From: Rhizobium sp. BG4
GTDB lineage: Bacteria; Pseudomonadota; Alphaproteobacteria; Rhizobiales; Rhizobiaceae
Assembly (NCBI RefSeq): GCF_016864575.1
Contig: NZ_CP044125.1
Coordinates: 3,206,001-3,270,000 of the forward strand
Direction of reading: 5' to 3'
Length of the DNA: 64,000 bases
Both the position numbers and the translations under genes were made by a program. A model generated the notes under the pieces. It ran no database searches and had not been told where the DNA came from. It worked only from the letters and a program-made list of their open reading frames with translations. Of the stretch, positions 43,237 through 52,007 are shown one piece after another. Numbering within the stretch: position 1 is the first letter of the stretch; every line of letters starts with the position of its first letter.

Positions 43237-44613
43237 TCACGCGGGAACGCGGATGACGGCGCGCAGGCCGCCGAGCGGGCTGTCGGAAAGCGTGACGTTG
43301 CCGCCATGGCTGCGGGCGATGTCACGGGCGATGGCCAAGCCGAGGCCGGTGCCTGAATCATCGAGGTTGCGGGCCTCGTCGAGGCGGAAGAACGGCTTGA
43401 AGACGTCTTCGCGGTTCTTCTCGGGAATGCCGGGGCCGTCGTCATCGAAGGTCAGCGTCAGCCATTTGGAGCCATGCTTGGCCTCGATATTCAGCGTGCT
43501 GGCATAGCGGCGGGCGTTCGATGCGAGATTCGTGACCAGCCGGGTGAAGGCGTTGGGGCGCACGACGATCTCGTCGTCGCCTTCGATCGAATAGCTGAAG
43601 CTCTTTTCGTGCAGGGCGAAATCGGTCTCGATCTTGGCGAGCATCTCGCTGATCTTCAGTTCGCCGACATCCTCTTCGATCTCGCTGCGGGCGAAGGCCA
43701 TGTAGGCTTCCAGCATCGACTGCATATCGTTGACGTCGTCGGCCATGCCCTGCAGGTCGGGATTGTTGCCGGCGAGCGCCAGCTGCAGCTTGAAGCGGGT
43801 GAGGATGGTTCTGAGGTCGTGGCTGACGCCTGTCAGCATCGCCGTGCGCTGCTCGATCTGCCGTTCGATGCGCTCTCGCATCAGGATGAAGGCGAGGCCG
43901 GCGCGGCGGACTTCGTCGGCACCGCGCGGATAGAAGTTCTCAGCCTTCTGTCCCTTGCCGAAGCTCTCGGCGGCAGCCGCCAGCGCCTGGATCGGCCTTA
44001 TCTGGCCGCGCAGGAAGAGGATCGAGACGCCGATCAGCACCAGCGAGGCGCCGACCATCCAGACGATGAAAATATGGGTGTTGGACGCATAGGTTTGGTT
44101 GCGCTTGGTCAGCACACGTAGAATCTTGTCATCGAGCTTGATGCGGATTTCGACGAGACTGGAATCGCCGAGCGTATCGATCCAGAAGGGGCGCTTGATC
44201 TGGTCGTTGAGCTCATCGGAGAGGATGCCGTCGAGGATCGAGAAGAACGGCTTTTCACGCGGCGGCGGCAGGTCGCCGTCAGGCTCGATCGAGATCTGCA
44301 GCTTCATCTGCTCGCGGGCGATCTTGGTGATCGCCGTGTAATCGGCATCCTGCGGATAGGTATCGATGATCTGGATGATCGCGGCGATGTCCTGCGTGAC
44401 GGCCATCGACAGGCGCTGCGTCACCATCTGCCAGTGGCGTTCCATGAACACTGCGGCGACGACCGACTGCAGGAGCAGCATCGGCATGATGATGATCAGC
44501 AGCGAGCGGACATAGATGCCCGTCGGCAGGCGGCGGCGCAGAAAGCGCGTGAACCACTTCCAACCGGTGGCGGGCAAGCGCTCTTCGCGCCGCAGGCTTT
44601 CGAATGTCACCAT
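43237..44613 (-). CDS. EnvZ-like sensor histidine kinase
   Basis: The 458-aa protein has two membrane helices (SLLIIIMPMLLLQSVVAAVF; FIVWMVGASLVLIGVSILFL) around a periplasmic domain, a HAMP linker, an H-box with the phosphorylated His (LTGVSHDLRTILTRFKLQLA, about 266), an N-box (RLVTNLASNARRYAS) and G-boxes (DDDGPGIPEKN; DSGTGLGLAIA). It should phosphorylate the response regulator encoded 28 bp upstream. Signal unknown. Confidence 0.94.
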   Translation of the reverse strand: MVTFESLRREERLPATGWKWFTRFLRRRLPTGIYVRSLLIIIMPMLLLQSVVAAVFMERHWQMVTQRLSMAVTQDIAAIIQIIDTYPQDADYTAITKIAREQMKLQISIEPDGDLPPPREKPFFSILDGILSDELNDQIKRPFWIDTLGDSSLVEIRIKLDDKILRVLTKRNQTYASNTHIFIVWMVGASLVLIGVSILFLRGQIRPIQALAAAAESFGKGQKAENFYPRGADEVRRAGLAFILMRERIERQIEQRTAMLTGVSHDLRTILTRFKLQLALAGNNPDLQGMADDVNDMQSMLEAYMAFARSEIEEDVGELKISEMLAKIETDFALHEKSFSYSIEGDDEIVVRPNAFTRLVTNLASNARRYASTLNIEAKHGSKWLTLTFDDDGPGIPEKNREDVFKPFFRLDEARNLDDSGTGLGLAIARDIARSHGGNVTLSDSPLGGLRAVIRVPA

Positions 44614-44641
44614 CTCTGTCGCGATCCTGACGTCCGGAGCA

Positions 44642-45340
44642 TCAATCGATGCTCAGCCTGTATCCTATACCACGAACCGTCTGGAGCCAGACAGGATTTG
44701 CCGGATCATCCTCGATCTTGCGGCGCAGACGGTTGATCTGCACGTCGATCGTGCGTTCGCCGACATCGACGTCGTCGCCGATCAGCTCGTGGCGCGGGAT
44801 GGTGTCGCCGGCGCGCCGGGCAAAGAGCAGCATGATTTCCTGTTCGCGATCCGTCAGCCGGATCACTTCGGCCGCCTTCTTCAGCTCCTTGCGGGTCAGC
44901 GAGAAGGTGTAGGGGCCGAACATGATCTGCTCGATCTTCGGCGCATCCGAGGCATTGCGGCGCAGGATGTTGTTGACGCGCAGCACCAGCTCGCGCGGAT
45001 CGAAGGGCTTCGACAGATAGTCGTCGGCGCCAGCTTCCAGGCCGGCGATGCGATTGTCGGACTCTGCCAGCGCTGTCAGCATGATGATGGGAACGTTCTT
45101 GATCGCCCGCAATCCGCGCGTCACGTCGATGCCGGATTCGCCGGGCATCATCACGTCCATGATGATCAGGTCGAAATCGAGCCCCGCCAGCTTGCGCTGT
45201 GCCTCGGCACCATCGGCGGCAACGGTCACCCGGAAGCCGTTTTCGGTGAGGTAACGGTTGAGCAGTGCACGGATGCGCGTGTCGTCGTCGACGACAAGCA
45301 GATGCGCCGCATCATCAGAAATGATTGTCTTTCCCGCCAT
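44642..45340 (-). CDS. OmpR-family response regulator (PetR-like)
   Basis: The 232-aa regulator has a receiver domain (LLVVDDDTRIRALLNRYLTE; DLIIMDVMMPGESGIDVTRG, phospho-Asp; SKPFDPREL) and a winged-helix domain (ERTIDVQINRLRRKIEDDPA; TVRGIGYRLS). In Rhodobacter a MarR-OmpR pair, petP-petR, lies upstream of petABC; the same gene order here (MarR immediately upstream) suggests the orthologue. That assignment is inference from context. Confidence 0.93.
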   Translation of the reverse strand: MAGKTIISDDAAHLLVVDDDTRIRALLNRYLTENGFRVTVAADGAEAQRKLAGLDFDLIIMDVMMPGESGIDVTRGLRAIKNVPIIMLTALAESDNRIAGLEAGADDYLSKPFDPRELVLRVNNILRRNASDAPKIEQIMFGPYTFSLTRKELKKAAEVIRLTDREQEIMLLFARRAGDTIPRHELIGDDVDVGERTIDVQINRLRRKIEDDPANPVWLQTVRGIGYRLSID

Positions 45341-45859
45341 TCAGTCCGCTTTCGCTGTTTGCCTGTCCCGCATGCCCCTCAGAAATGCCTTCACGCTCTC
45401 GCGCGTTTCAAGAGAAGCATTGTCGAATGCCCTCTCAATGCGGCGCGATTGCGGCTCCGCCAGAGCAAGCGCCAGTTCGCGCCCCGTCTTTGTCGGATAA
45501 AGCTTGCGCTGGCGCCGGTCTTCCGGGCCCGCGACTTGTCTAATATAGCCTGAATCGATCAGTTGTTTGAGCACTCGGGCGAGGCTCTGTTTGGTAATCT
45601 TCAATGTATCCAGAAGATCAGCAACGGTCATGCCGGGTTCACGGTTAACAAAGTGCACCACCCGGTGATGGGCGCGTCCGAAGCCGCTTTTCTCGAGAAT
45701 GGCGTCCGGATCGGAGACGAAATCGCGATAGGCGAAGAAGAACAGCTCGATGATTTCGAAGTCGATGATGCCGCTGTTTTCCATCGGCGTGGACAGCGGC
45801 TCAGGCTTGGCCGCTTTCGCGCTGGTCTGTCGTGGCGCCACGTCATTTCCCTTTCTCAT
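45341..45859 (-). CDS. MarR-family transcriptional regulator (PetP-like)
   Basis: From ATG at 45859 the 172-aa protein has the MarR winged helix: GFGRAHHRVVHFVNREPGMT, then DLLDTLKITKQSLARVLKQL and SGYIRQVAGPEDRRQRKLYP. The N-terminal 35 residues are a polar extension. Its stop abuts the start of the response regulator gene, so the two are translationally linked. The pairing matches petP-petR of Rhodobacter. Confidence 0.92.
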   Translation of the reverse strand: MRKGNDVAPRQTSAKAAKPEPLSTPMENSGIIDFEIIELFFFAYRDFVSDPDAILEKSGFGRAHHRVVHFVNREPGMTVADLLDTLKITKQSLARVLKQLIDSGYIRQVAGPEDRRQRKLYPTKTGRELALALAEPQSRRIERAFDNASLETRESVKAFLRGMRDRQTAKAD

Positions 45860-45983
45860 CCCATGCGTTCCGGTCCGCTCTCGGCGCTCCCGGACCTTGC
45901 AGAGCTCGGGCCGAGGCTCGTCTTCGCCCGAACCCGGCCAGTCTCCGCTTCCCAATACAACGCATATTTTTCCCCAGTGCGTC

Positions 45984-46075
45984 AGTGGATAAAACGCAAT
46001 CGGGACAACAATCAACAGGCTGGGTGTACGGGGAGCCGGTGGATAGACAGTCGCCTCGCAGTAAACTTGTCCACA
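45984..46075. other. Cluster of DnaA-box-like sequences upstream of the MarR operon
   Basis: TTATCCACT (reverse strand, 45984-45992), a weaker TCTATCCACC-type match near 46038-46047 (reverse) and TTGTCCACA (46067-46075) lie within 92 bases. Two match TTATCCACA at 8 of 9. They sit between the MarR operon and the terminator of the SH3 gene, where the MarR promoter is expected. Confidence 0.45.
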
Positions 46076-46083
46076 GAAATGCG

Positions 46084-46109
46084 AAAAGGCGGCCAGGCGG
46101 CCGCCTTTT
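46084..46109 (-). terminator. Terminator of the SH3-domain gene
   Basis: AAAAGGCGGCC (46084-46094), AGGC loop, GGCCGCCTTTT (46099-46109). On the minus strand it lies 28 bp past the SH3 gene stop and ends in TTTT. Confidence 0.85.
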
Positions 46110-46137
46110 CTGTTTCATTCCGGATCGCTCATCCGCC

Positions 46138-46755
46138 TCAGTTATAGACGTAGACGATGCGGCGGGTACTGGGATCGACCAGCACCGGGCGGTCGTTGAT
46201 GCGGGTGTAGCGATATTCGTAATTCGGGACTTCCTGGAAGGTCACGTCAGCCGGAACCTCTGCACCGACGACGACATCACCGCCGAGCTGCACGGTCTGC
46301 GCCGGCGTGGTGTCGATATAGGTGCGGACTTCGGCCGGCGGCGTGATCGCATCGACGTCTCCGACCGGGCCGAGCAGCTCGTCACCGGGGCCGGGCTGCG
46401 GCTCGGCGGGAACGACGCTCGCCGTCGTCTCGTAGGTCACGACGGGGACGCCGAGGCTCGTCTGGTTCTGCTCGACGACGACAGGGGCGCCTTCATGCTG
46501 GACCTGCAGATATTCGGCATAGACCCAGCCGCGGACGCCGTTGACATCGACGCGGCACCAGCGGCTGCCCTGGATGCAGCCGTCGAGATAGGCCGACGAA
46601 CCGCGGGTGGCGATGCCGACGGAAGGGTATTGCGGACCGGGACCGGCGCGGACATTGAGATCGTTGATGGCCGTGGCGGCCATTTCCGCATGCGCAAAGC
46701 CCGCGCTTGCAACAAGCACGGCGCCTGCCAGGAAAATGTTTCTCGTCATGGTCAT
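46138..46755 (-). CDS. Secreted SH3-domain protein with DUF1236 C-terminus
   Basis: ATG at 46755 is chosen (AAGGAG 8 bases upstream). The precursor has a signal peptide (AGAVLVASAGFAHAEMAATA). An SH3b domain follows: LNVRAGPGPQYPSVGIATRG, then GSRWCRVDVNGVRGWVYAEY. The C-terminal 25 residues (YRYTRINDRPVLVDPSTRRI) match DUF1236. SH3b domains often bind cell-wall peptides. Periplasmic role likely. Confidence 0.9.
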   Translation of the reverse strand: MTMTRNIFLAGAVLVASAGFAHAEMAATAINDLNVRAGPGPQYPSVGIATRGSSAYLDGCIQGSRWCRVDVNGVRGWVYAEYLQVQHEGAPVVVEQNQTSLGVPVVTYETTASVVPAEPQPGPGDELLGPVGDVDAITPPAEVRTYIDTTPAQTVQLGGDVVVGAEVPADVTFQEVPNYEYRYTRINDRPVLVDPSTRRIVYVYN

Positions 46756-47015
46756 TTGCATTTCTCCTTGTTTACCGGGCTGGAAACGCACCGTTCACCA
46801 TCCGGTTCCAAAAGGCGTAAGCCTATTGTTTCCACCATGCCGGGAGGTTCTTGCAGGTTGTTGATTTTCAAAGGAAAAACAGAAGCGAAAGGCGCTTTTC
46901 GCCGTCATAAACTGTTGTTACAGCCTGTCTCTTTGGTGTGAGGCGCCGATAAAAACTTGCTTTCGTCACTCGCCATTCAGACTATAGGGGCGGGTAGAGA
47001 ACATAAGAGGCGCCA

Positions 47016-47660
47016 ATGGGTATGCTACAGGCCGGAATCATTCCGGTGACACCGTTTCAGCAGAATTGCACCGTGCTTTTCGATCCTGACACCAAGGAGG
47101 GGGTAGTGGTCGATCCCGGCGGCGACGTCGAGACGATCGTCAAGGTGGTCGAGGAGAACGGCTTCAAGATCAAGGAGATCTGGCTGACACATGGCCATCT
47201 CGACCATGCCGGCGGCGCCAGGGATCTCAAGGCGGCGCTGGGGATCGATATTGTCGGTCCGCACAAGGACGATCTGCCGCTGCTGCAGCGGATCGAGACA
47301 CAGCAGCTGAAATACGGGATCACCGGTCTCAAGAATGTCGAGCCGGACCGCTGGCTGGAAGACGGCGGCAAGGTGTCGTTCGGCAATCACGAGTTCGAGG
47401 TCTATCATACGCCGGGTCATGCGCCCGGGCATGTGATCTACGTCAATCGCGCGCAGAATTTCGCGCATCTCGGCGACGTGCTGTTCAACGGTTCGATCGG
47501 GCGCACCGATCTGCCGGGCGGGGACCACGACCAGCTGATGGCGTCGATCCGCGACAAGGTGCTGCCGCTGGGGGACGATGTCGGCTTTATATGCGGCCAC
47601 GGGCCGGGGAGCCGGATCGGCGACGAGCGGCGCAACAACCCGTTCCTGCAGGGCATTTGA
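47016..47660 (+). CDS. MBL-fold metallo-hydrolase (glyoxalase II-like)
   Basis: The 214-aa protein has the metal-binding THGHLDHAGGARDL (HxHxDH), EVYHTPGHAPGHVIYVN and FAHLGDVLFNGSIGRTDLPG, then ICGHGPGS. This is a type II glyoxalase-like metallo-beta-lactamase fold with two zinc ions expected. The start has AAGAGGCG upstream. The thioester or other substrate is not known. A terminator follows. Confidence 0.93.
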   Translation: MGMLQAGIIPVTPFQQNCTVLFDPDTKEGVVVDPGGDVETIVKVVEENGFKIKEIWLTHGHLDHAGGARDLKAALGIDIVGPHKDDLPLLQRIETQQLKYGITGLKNVEPDRWLEDGGKVSFGNHEFEVYHTPGHAPGHVIYVNRAQNFAHLGDVLFNGSIGRTDLPGGDHDQLMASIRDKVLPLGDDVGFICGHGPGSRIGDERRNNPFLQGI

Positions 47661-47667
47661 CAAACGA

Positions 47668-47694
47668 AAAGCGCCGCTCGATGAGCGGCGCTTT
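47668..47694 (+). terminator. Terminator after the MBL gene
   Basis: AAAGCGCCGCTC (47668-47679) and GAGCGGCGCTTT (47683-47694) form a perfect 12-bp stem, followed by CTTTAT. It also faces the convergent BA14K-like gene. Confidence 0.9.
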
Positions 47695-47717
47695 CTTTAT
47701 ATCGGATCGGGCGGCGA

Positions 47718-48134
47718 TCAGCCGGCGGTGCAGAAGTGCTCGCGGCCGTCGTTGCCGATGAAGGTGCCGGTGCCCGGATCGAAGGTGCGGTAGCGGTACG
47801 AGCAGTAACGCTGCCACTGCGGCGTCCAGGGCTCGATGCCGGCGCGGACCGGTGCGTAGTAACGCGGGGGAGCGCGGTAGACCGGTACGGCTTCGTATTC
47901 CGGCTCGTAAACCGGTTCTGCGTAGCGCGGCTCATCATAATAGTAGCGCGGCTGGTTGGCGTTGGCGATTGCCGATCCGACGACCAGGCCGGTTGCGAGG
48001 CCAACGGCACCGCCGACCCAGGCGTCGTTATTGTGGTGATGGCGCCAGCTGTCGGCGGAAGCTTCGCTGACAGCGGAAAGGCTGAGAGCGGCGGCTGCGG
48101 CCGTCAGAAGAAGTGTCTTTGCGATCGTGTTCAT
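47718..48134 (-). CDS. BA14K-family secreted protein
   Basis: The 138-aa precursor has a signal peptide (LSLSAVSEASADSWRHHH) and a Gly-rich membrane-like stretch (VGGAVGLATGLVVGSAIANA). The C-terminus matches the BA14K motif: WQRYCSYRYRTFDPGTGTFI, then GNDGREHFC. BA14K is an immunoreactive lectin-like protein in Brucella. A Tyr/Pro-rich linker separates the parts. Periplasmic or surface location likely. Confidence 0.88.
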   Translation of the reverse strand: MNTIAKTLLLTAAAAALSLSAVSEASADSWRHHHNNDAWVGGAVGLATGLVVGSAIANANQPRYYYDEPRYAEPVYEPEYEAVPVYRAPPRYYAPVRAGIEPWTPQWQRYCSYRYRTFDPGTGTFIGNDGREHFCTAG

Positions 48135-48261
48135 GATCTTGTCCTACTCTCCAAGACAGCGGGAAGTGCTGCCTTTAAAACTCTTCAGGACGGCTGCGGG
48201 TTCCTGCGCCGTGATGTTGAGACGATAGTGGCGGCTATCTGAACGGATGCTGAATAACAAA

Positions 48262-48281
48262 ACCCGGCATTTCTGCCGGGC
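48262..48281 (-). terminator. Terminator of the cold shock gene
   Basis: CCCGGCA (48263-48269) and TGCCGGG (48274-48280) form a 7-bp stem with TTTC loop. On the minus strand it is followed by TTTTGTT and lies 32 bp past the gene stop. Confidence 0.85.
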
Positions 48282-48312
48282 TTCAACTCGAATTCGACGG
48301 CCTTGTTTGGGC

Positions 48313-48528
48313 TCAGCCAGCAATCTGAAGATTGACGGCCTTCGGTCCCTTGCCGCGGCGATCCGGCTCCGTGTCGAAGCTTACCTTCTGGTTTTCCGTC
48401 AGTCCGGCGAGGCCGGAAGCCTGAACGGCAGAAATGTGTACAAAGATATCGGCGCCACCCTTATCCGGCTTGATAAAGCCGAAGCCTTTGTCGGTATTGA
48501 AGAATTTTACAGTGCCAGTCTCGGCCAT
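48313..48528 (-). CDS. Cold shock protein (CspA family)
   Basis: The 71-aa protein has RNP1 (KGFGFIKP) and RNP2 (DIFVHISAV) RNA-binding motifs, starting MAETGTVKFFNTDKGFGF. It binds single-stranded RNA/DNA as a chaperone. The long, low-GC upstream region (48529-49008) may supply a long 5' leader, common for csp genes, but no structure is proven. Confidence 0.96.
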   Translation of the reverse strand: MAETGTVKFFNTDKGFGFIKPDKGGADIFVHISAVQASGLAGLTENQKVSFDTEPDRRGKGPKAVNLQIAG

Positions 48529-49008
48529 GCGTCAGGTCCTTTTCTCTCTGCCCGCCATCCACACGGGCAGCATCAATTATGCCCCTTCCGGAGCGCTAGC
48601 AGGCAGTTCTTGAATTTCGAGAAAAAGGTCCCCTCTACCTCGGCCTGTCTCTTGGTGGGATTATTCCCCATCTTGTGAGACCGGCTGACCGGAATATTAG
48701 CGTTTCCGGCGCGCACTTTCTTAAGGACTTCCCATGCTCGCAAAATGCCCGAACGCCGCGAGATTGCTGTGATTATTGGGAATTGGCAAGCAAAAGTTTT
48801 TTAACGTGTCCTCAGGAGCACAGTCGCCGCGGGTGTCCTATTTGCGCCAAAACGCAAAAAATCGCTCCGCGCGGGTACATGATTAACGTTTTGTATCGTC
48901 TGCAATATAATTTGTGAGCAGATTTTCCCAAAAACACAACGTGAGCGGGTCTTCGGACCCACCCAAAAAAATTCCGAATCATTCCGGCGATGTGCCGTGG
49001 ATGCGGTT
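48529..49008. other. Intergenic region between the DMT exporter and the cold shock gene
   Basis: These 480 bases contain no supported ORF. GC content is lower than in flanking genes. The part near 48529-48700 should hold the csp leader and promoter. GGGTC-TTCG-GACCC (48947-48960) is a small hairpin with a UUCG-type loop on the plus strand. On the minus strand it follows the DMT gene stop by about 50 bp and precedes TTGTGTTTTT, so it might terminate that gene weakly. Confidence 0.5.
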
Positions 49009-49899
49009 TCAGACCGCCTGGGCGCGGCGTCGCGACAGTTCGGGCACCACTTCGACTACAAGCATAGCGCTAAACATCAGCGCGCAGCCGATATAGCCGA
49101 CTGGGGGGATTGTCTCGCCAAGGATCAATGCGGCGAGCGAGGAACCGAACAGTGCCTCCGACGACAGGAAGATCGCCGCCTGCGAGGGTGTCGTATATCG
49201 CTGGCCGATGATCTGCAGCACGAAGGCGACGCCAGAGGAGAAAACGCCGACATAGAGGATCTCGGGTGCTGCGCCCATGATGGCGTCGAGACTGACGGGT
49301 TCGAAGATCGCGGCGACGATGAGAGCGAGCAGGGAGGTGATGGCAAACTGCGTGGCCGACAGGGCCAGGGGGCGGCCGGTTTCCTTGACGGTCGTTCCTG
49401 CCAGCGTGATCTGGATCGCCCAGAAGCCGGCGCAGATGACGGTCAGGCCATCGCCGACCGTCAGAGCCGACAAATGTCCGCCCGACAGAAGGTAGATGCC
49501 GGCGATTGCCATCACGGCACCCGGCCAGATGATCCAGTGCGGCGGGCGGCGCAGGAAGAGCACGGCGATGACGGGTACGAAGACCACGTAGAGACCGGTG
49601 ATGAAGCTCGAATTGGTGACCGACGTCGTCTGCAGGCCGACCTGCTGGGTCGCGGCGCCACCGAAGAGGGCAAGGCCGATTGCCAGGTAGAGGCCGAGAT
49701 GGCGCCTGCTGGTCTTGACGGCAGCCTTGCGGCGCTCGAGCAGAACGAAGGGCAGGACGGCGGCCGTCGCAACGGCGAAACGCAGGCCGATGAACCAGAA
49801 CGGGCTGAGTTCCTTCATCGCCGTCGACTGCGCCACGAAGCCGCCGCCCCAGATGGCAGCAGCAAGCAACAGCAACAGGTTCGCCTGAACGCGAGTCAT
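49009..49899 (-). CDS. DMT-family exporter (EamA domains)
   Basis: The 296-aa protein has ten predicted helices and two EamA repeats: LLLLAAAIWGGGFVAQSTAM then FWFIGLRFAVATAAVLPFVL, and GDGLTVICAGFWAIQITLAG then GVAFVLQIIGQRYTTPSQAA and FSSEALFGSSLAALILGE-like. DMT proteins export metabolites or amino acids. The substrate is unknown. Confidence 0.93.
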   Translation of the reverse strand: MTRVQANLLLLLAAAIWGGGFVAQSTAMKELSPFWFIGLRFAVATAAVLPFVLLERRKAAVKTSRRHLGLYLAIGLALFGGAATQQVGLQTTSVTNSSFITGLYVVFVPVIAVLFLRRPPHWIIWPGAVMAIAGIYLLSGGHLSALTVGDGLTVICAGFWAIQITLAGTTVKETGRPLALSATQFAITSLLALIVAAIFEPVSLDAIMGAAPEILYVGVFSSGVAFVLQIIGQRYTTPSQAAIFLSSEALFGSSLAALILGETIPPVGYIGCALMFSAMLVVEVVPELSRRRAQAV

Positions 49900-50028
49900 G
49901 TCATTCCTCGATTGCGGGGAGCACGGTGTGATGGCCGTGGTTAGCAGCTGGGTTTTGTTTCAGCAAGCGTGAATGAACGAACGCATCAGCCGGGGCTGAT
50001 GCTGCGGACTGAAATTTCCAATCTGCGA

Positions 50029-51171
50029 TCAGCCGTCCTGATTGGCGGCGCGGGAGACGCGCAGCAGCGCGCCGTCGCTTTCGTCGGTGACCATCAGCAA
50101 GGCGCCGTCGGGAGCCACGGTCACGTCGCGGATGCGGCCGTAATTGCCCTCGAACAGACGTTCCTCGGCGGTGAACTTGCCGCTTTCGTCGCGCTGCATG
50201 CGCGACAGCAGCTGGAACTTCAGCGCGGCCACCAGCATGTCGCCATCCCATTCCGGGAACATCTTGCCGCGATAGACGGCGATGGCGCCCGGCGCGATCG
50301 AGGGATCCCAGTAGTGGAGGGGTTGCTCCAGTCCGGCCTTTTCCGTTCCTTCACCGATCTTGGCGCCGGAATAGTCACGGCCATAGGTGATGACGGGCCA
50401 GCCATAGTTCTTGCCCGGCTCGATCAGGTTGATCTCGTCGCCACCGCGGGCGCCGTGCTCGACGGTGTAGAGCTTGCCGTCGGAGCTATCGAAGGTGATG
50501 CCCTGCGGGTTGCGGTGGCCCTTAGACCAGATTTCGGGGAGGGCTTTCGCGCCGTCGCGGAAGGGGTTATCGGCGGGGATGCTGCCATCGGCATTCACAT
50601 GGATGATCGAGCCGGCGTCGTCCTTGAAATCCTGCGAGCGGTCGCGGCTGCCGCGGTCGCCGACGCTGATGAACAGGCTGCCGTCTTTGGCGATGGCGAT
50701 CCGCGAGCCGTACTGGATGTTGCCGCCGGTGAACTTCGCCATGGTAAAGATCGGCTTCACGTCCTCAAGCCTGCTCTCGTCGGCCGAGAGCTTTGCAGAG
50801 AAGGCTTCCGTGCCCGATCCCTTGGCATTGGCAATCGCGGCGGTGAAATAGAGGATGCGGCTTTGGGCGAAATCCGGGGCGAGCGCCACATCCATCAGGC
50901 CGCCCTGGCCGCGGGCGCTGACCTCGGGCACGCCGCCGAGCGGCTCTGATGCCTTGCCGTCGCGGATGATCCTGATATTGCCGGGGCGTTCGGTGACCAG
51001 ATAGGCGCCGTCGGGCATGACCTCGACCGCCCAGGGATGATCGAGCCCGGTTGCCAGCGTATCGACGCTGACCGTCACTTTCTTGGTCTGCACCCTGTCG
51101 GCGGCGAATGCCGCGCCGGCTGTTGCAAATGCGGCGCCTGCCGCCAAAGCGATGCGCAATCCCTTGAGCAT
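50029..51171 (-). CDS. PQQ-dependent sugar dehydrogenase (glucose/sorbosone dehydrogenase family)
   Basis: ATG at 51171 is chosen (GGGGAG 9 bases upstream; ATG 51177 is alternative). The 380-aa precursor has a signal peptide (ALAAGAAFATAGAAFAADRV). It folds as a six-bladed propeller: LDHPWAVEVMPDGAYLVTER, ISVGDRGSRDRSQDFKDDAG, GHRNPQGITFDSSDGKLYTV and EHGARGGDEINLIEPGKNYG. Periplasmic aldose oxidation is the likely reaction. Confidence 0.93.
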   Translation of the reverse strand: MLKGLRIALAAGAAFATAGAAFAADRVQTKKVTVSVDTLATGLDHPWAVEVMPDGAYLVTERPGNIRIIRDGKASEPLGGVPEVSARGQGGLMDVALAPDFAQSRILYFTAAIANAKGSGTEAFSAKLSADESRLEDVKPIFTMAKFTGGNIQYGSRIAIAKDGSLFISVGDRGSRDRSQDFKDDAGSIIHVNADGSIPADNPFRDGAKALPEIWSKGHRNPQGITFDSSDGKLYTVEHGARGGDEINLIEPGKNYGWPVITYGRDYSGAKIGEGTEKAGLEQPLHYWDPSIAPGAIAVYRGKMFPEWDGDMLVAALKFQLLSRMQRDESGKFTAEERLFEGNYGRIRDVTVAPDGALLMVTDESDGALLRVSRAANQDG

Positions 51172-51239
51172 GTTCATGATCTCCCCGTTCTACCATCCAG
51201 GCGGGTAGGTGGCGCGCGAGGGCGATCGCTTCAACCTCA

Positions 51240-52007
51240 TTAGCTCCCGGATAACGGCTTTGTGTTGCCGGGTTGAACGGTGCCGGTCTGGATCCTGTCG
51301 ACCAGTTCGGCTTCGACGATGTAGCGCATCGGGCCGCGCTCGGTGGCGTCGAACGGCCAGCAGGTCGTCAGCACGAGGTGGCGGCCCTCTGACGCGGCGT
51401 CGATGCCGCTTTCATCCCAGCGGGCGACACGGGCATCTGTTGCCTTGAAGGTCAGGACGGAGCCGTCGCGGCGGGTGATCTCGATATCGTCTCCGGCGCG
51501 CACATCCTTCAGCCAGCGGAAATGCGTGTCGCGGTGGGCGGCGATGACGGAGGTGCCTTCTTCGCCCGGCTGCGGCGTGTTGCTGAGCCAGGCCGGGCCG
51601 AAGGCGAGGGCTTCGCCCGTGGCGCCGGAGAGCACGATCGCCGTCTTGCCGAGGCGCGGGGCGCTGACTTCGGCCTCTGTGGTGAAATCGGCCCAGGGCC
51701 AGGGCTTGGCATCCTCGCCGCGCAGCTCGGCGGCGAAGGCGCGTTTCAGCAGTACCTGCGAGAGTTCTGCCTTGCCCTTCATGTAGAAGCCGCTGGTCAT
51801 CAGCGCCGTGCCGTAGAGCCCGAGGCCGAGGATGGCGACGGCGATCACCTTCTCCATCGCCGACAGGCGGGCGAGGAGGCTTTTCCGGGGCGCGTCGATC
51901 TCAAACGCCGTCGCCGCGGCATTCGCCATCATCAGCTCCAGATAGCTCGGAAGCGGTTCGAACTCGGCCGCTTCCTCGTTCCAGCTTCCGCGTTGTGCGC
52001 CGGGCAT
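51240..52007 (-). CDS. Class GN (proteobacterial) sortase
   Basis: The 255-aa protein has an N-terminal cytoplasmic stretch, one membrane helix (KVIAVAILGLGLYGTALMTS) and a sortase domain. The catalytic His is in GTSVIAAHRDTHFRWL (about 157), the Cys in HLVLTTCWPFDATERGP (about 216), and the Arg in GPMRYIVEAEL. The start codon shares one base with the stop of the upstream vWA gene (TGATG), so the two are coupled. That protein ends in an LPQTA sorting signal and is the expected substrate. Confidence 0.95.
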   Translation of the reverse strand: MPGAQRGSWNEEAAEFEPLPSYLELMMANAAATAFEIDAPRKSLLARLSAMEKVIAVAILGLGLYGTALMTSGFYMKGKAELSQVLLKRAFAAELRGEDAKPWPWADFTTEAEVSAPRLGKTAIVLSGATGEALAFGPAWLSNTPQPGEEGTSVIAAHRDTHFRWLKDVRAGDDIEITRRDGSVLTFKATDARVARWDESGIDAASEGRHLVLTTCWPFDATERGPMRYIVEAELVDRIQTGTVQPGNTKPLSGS

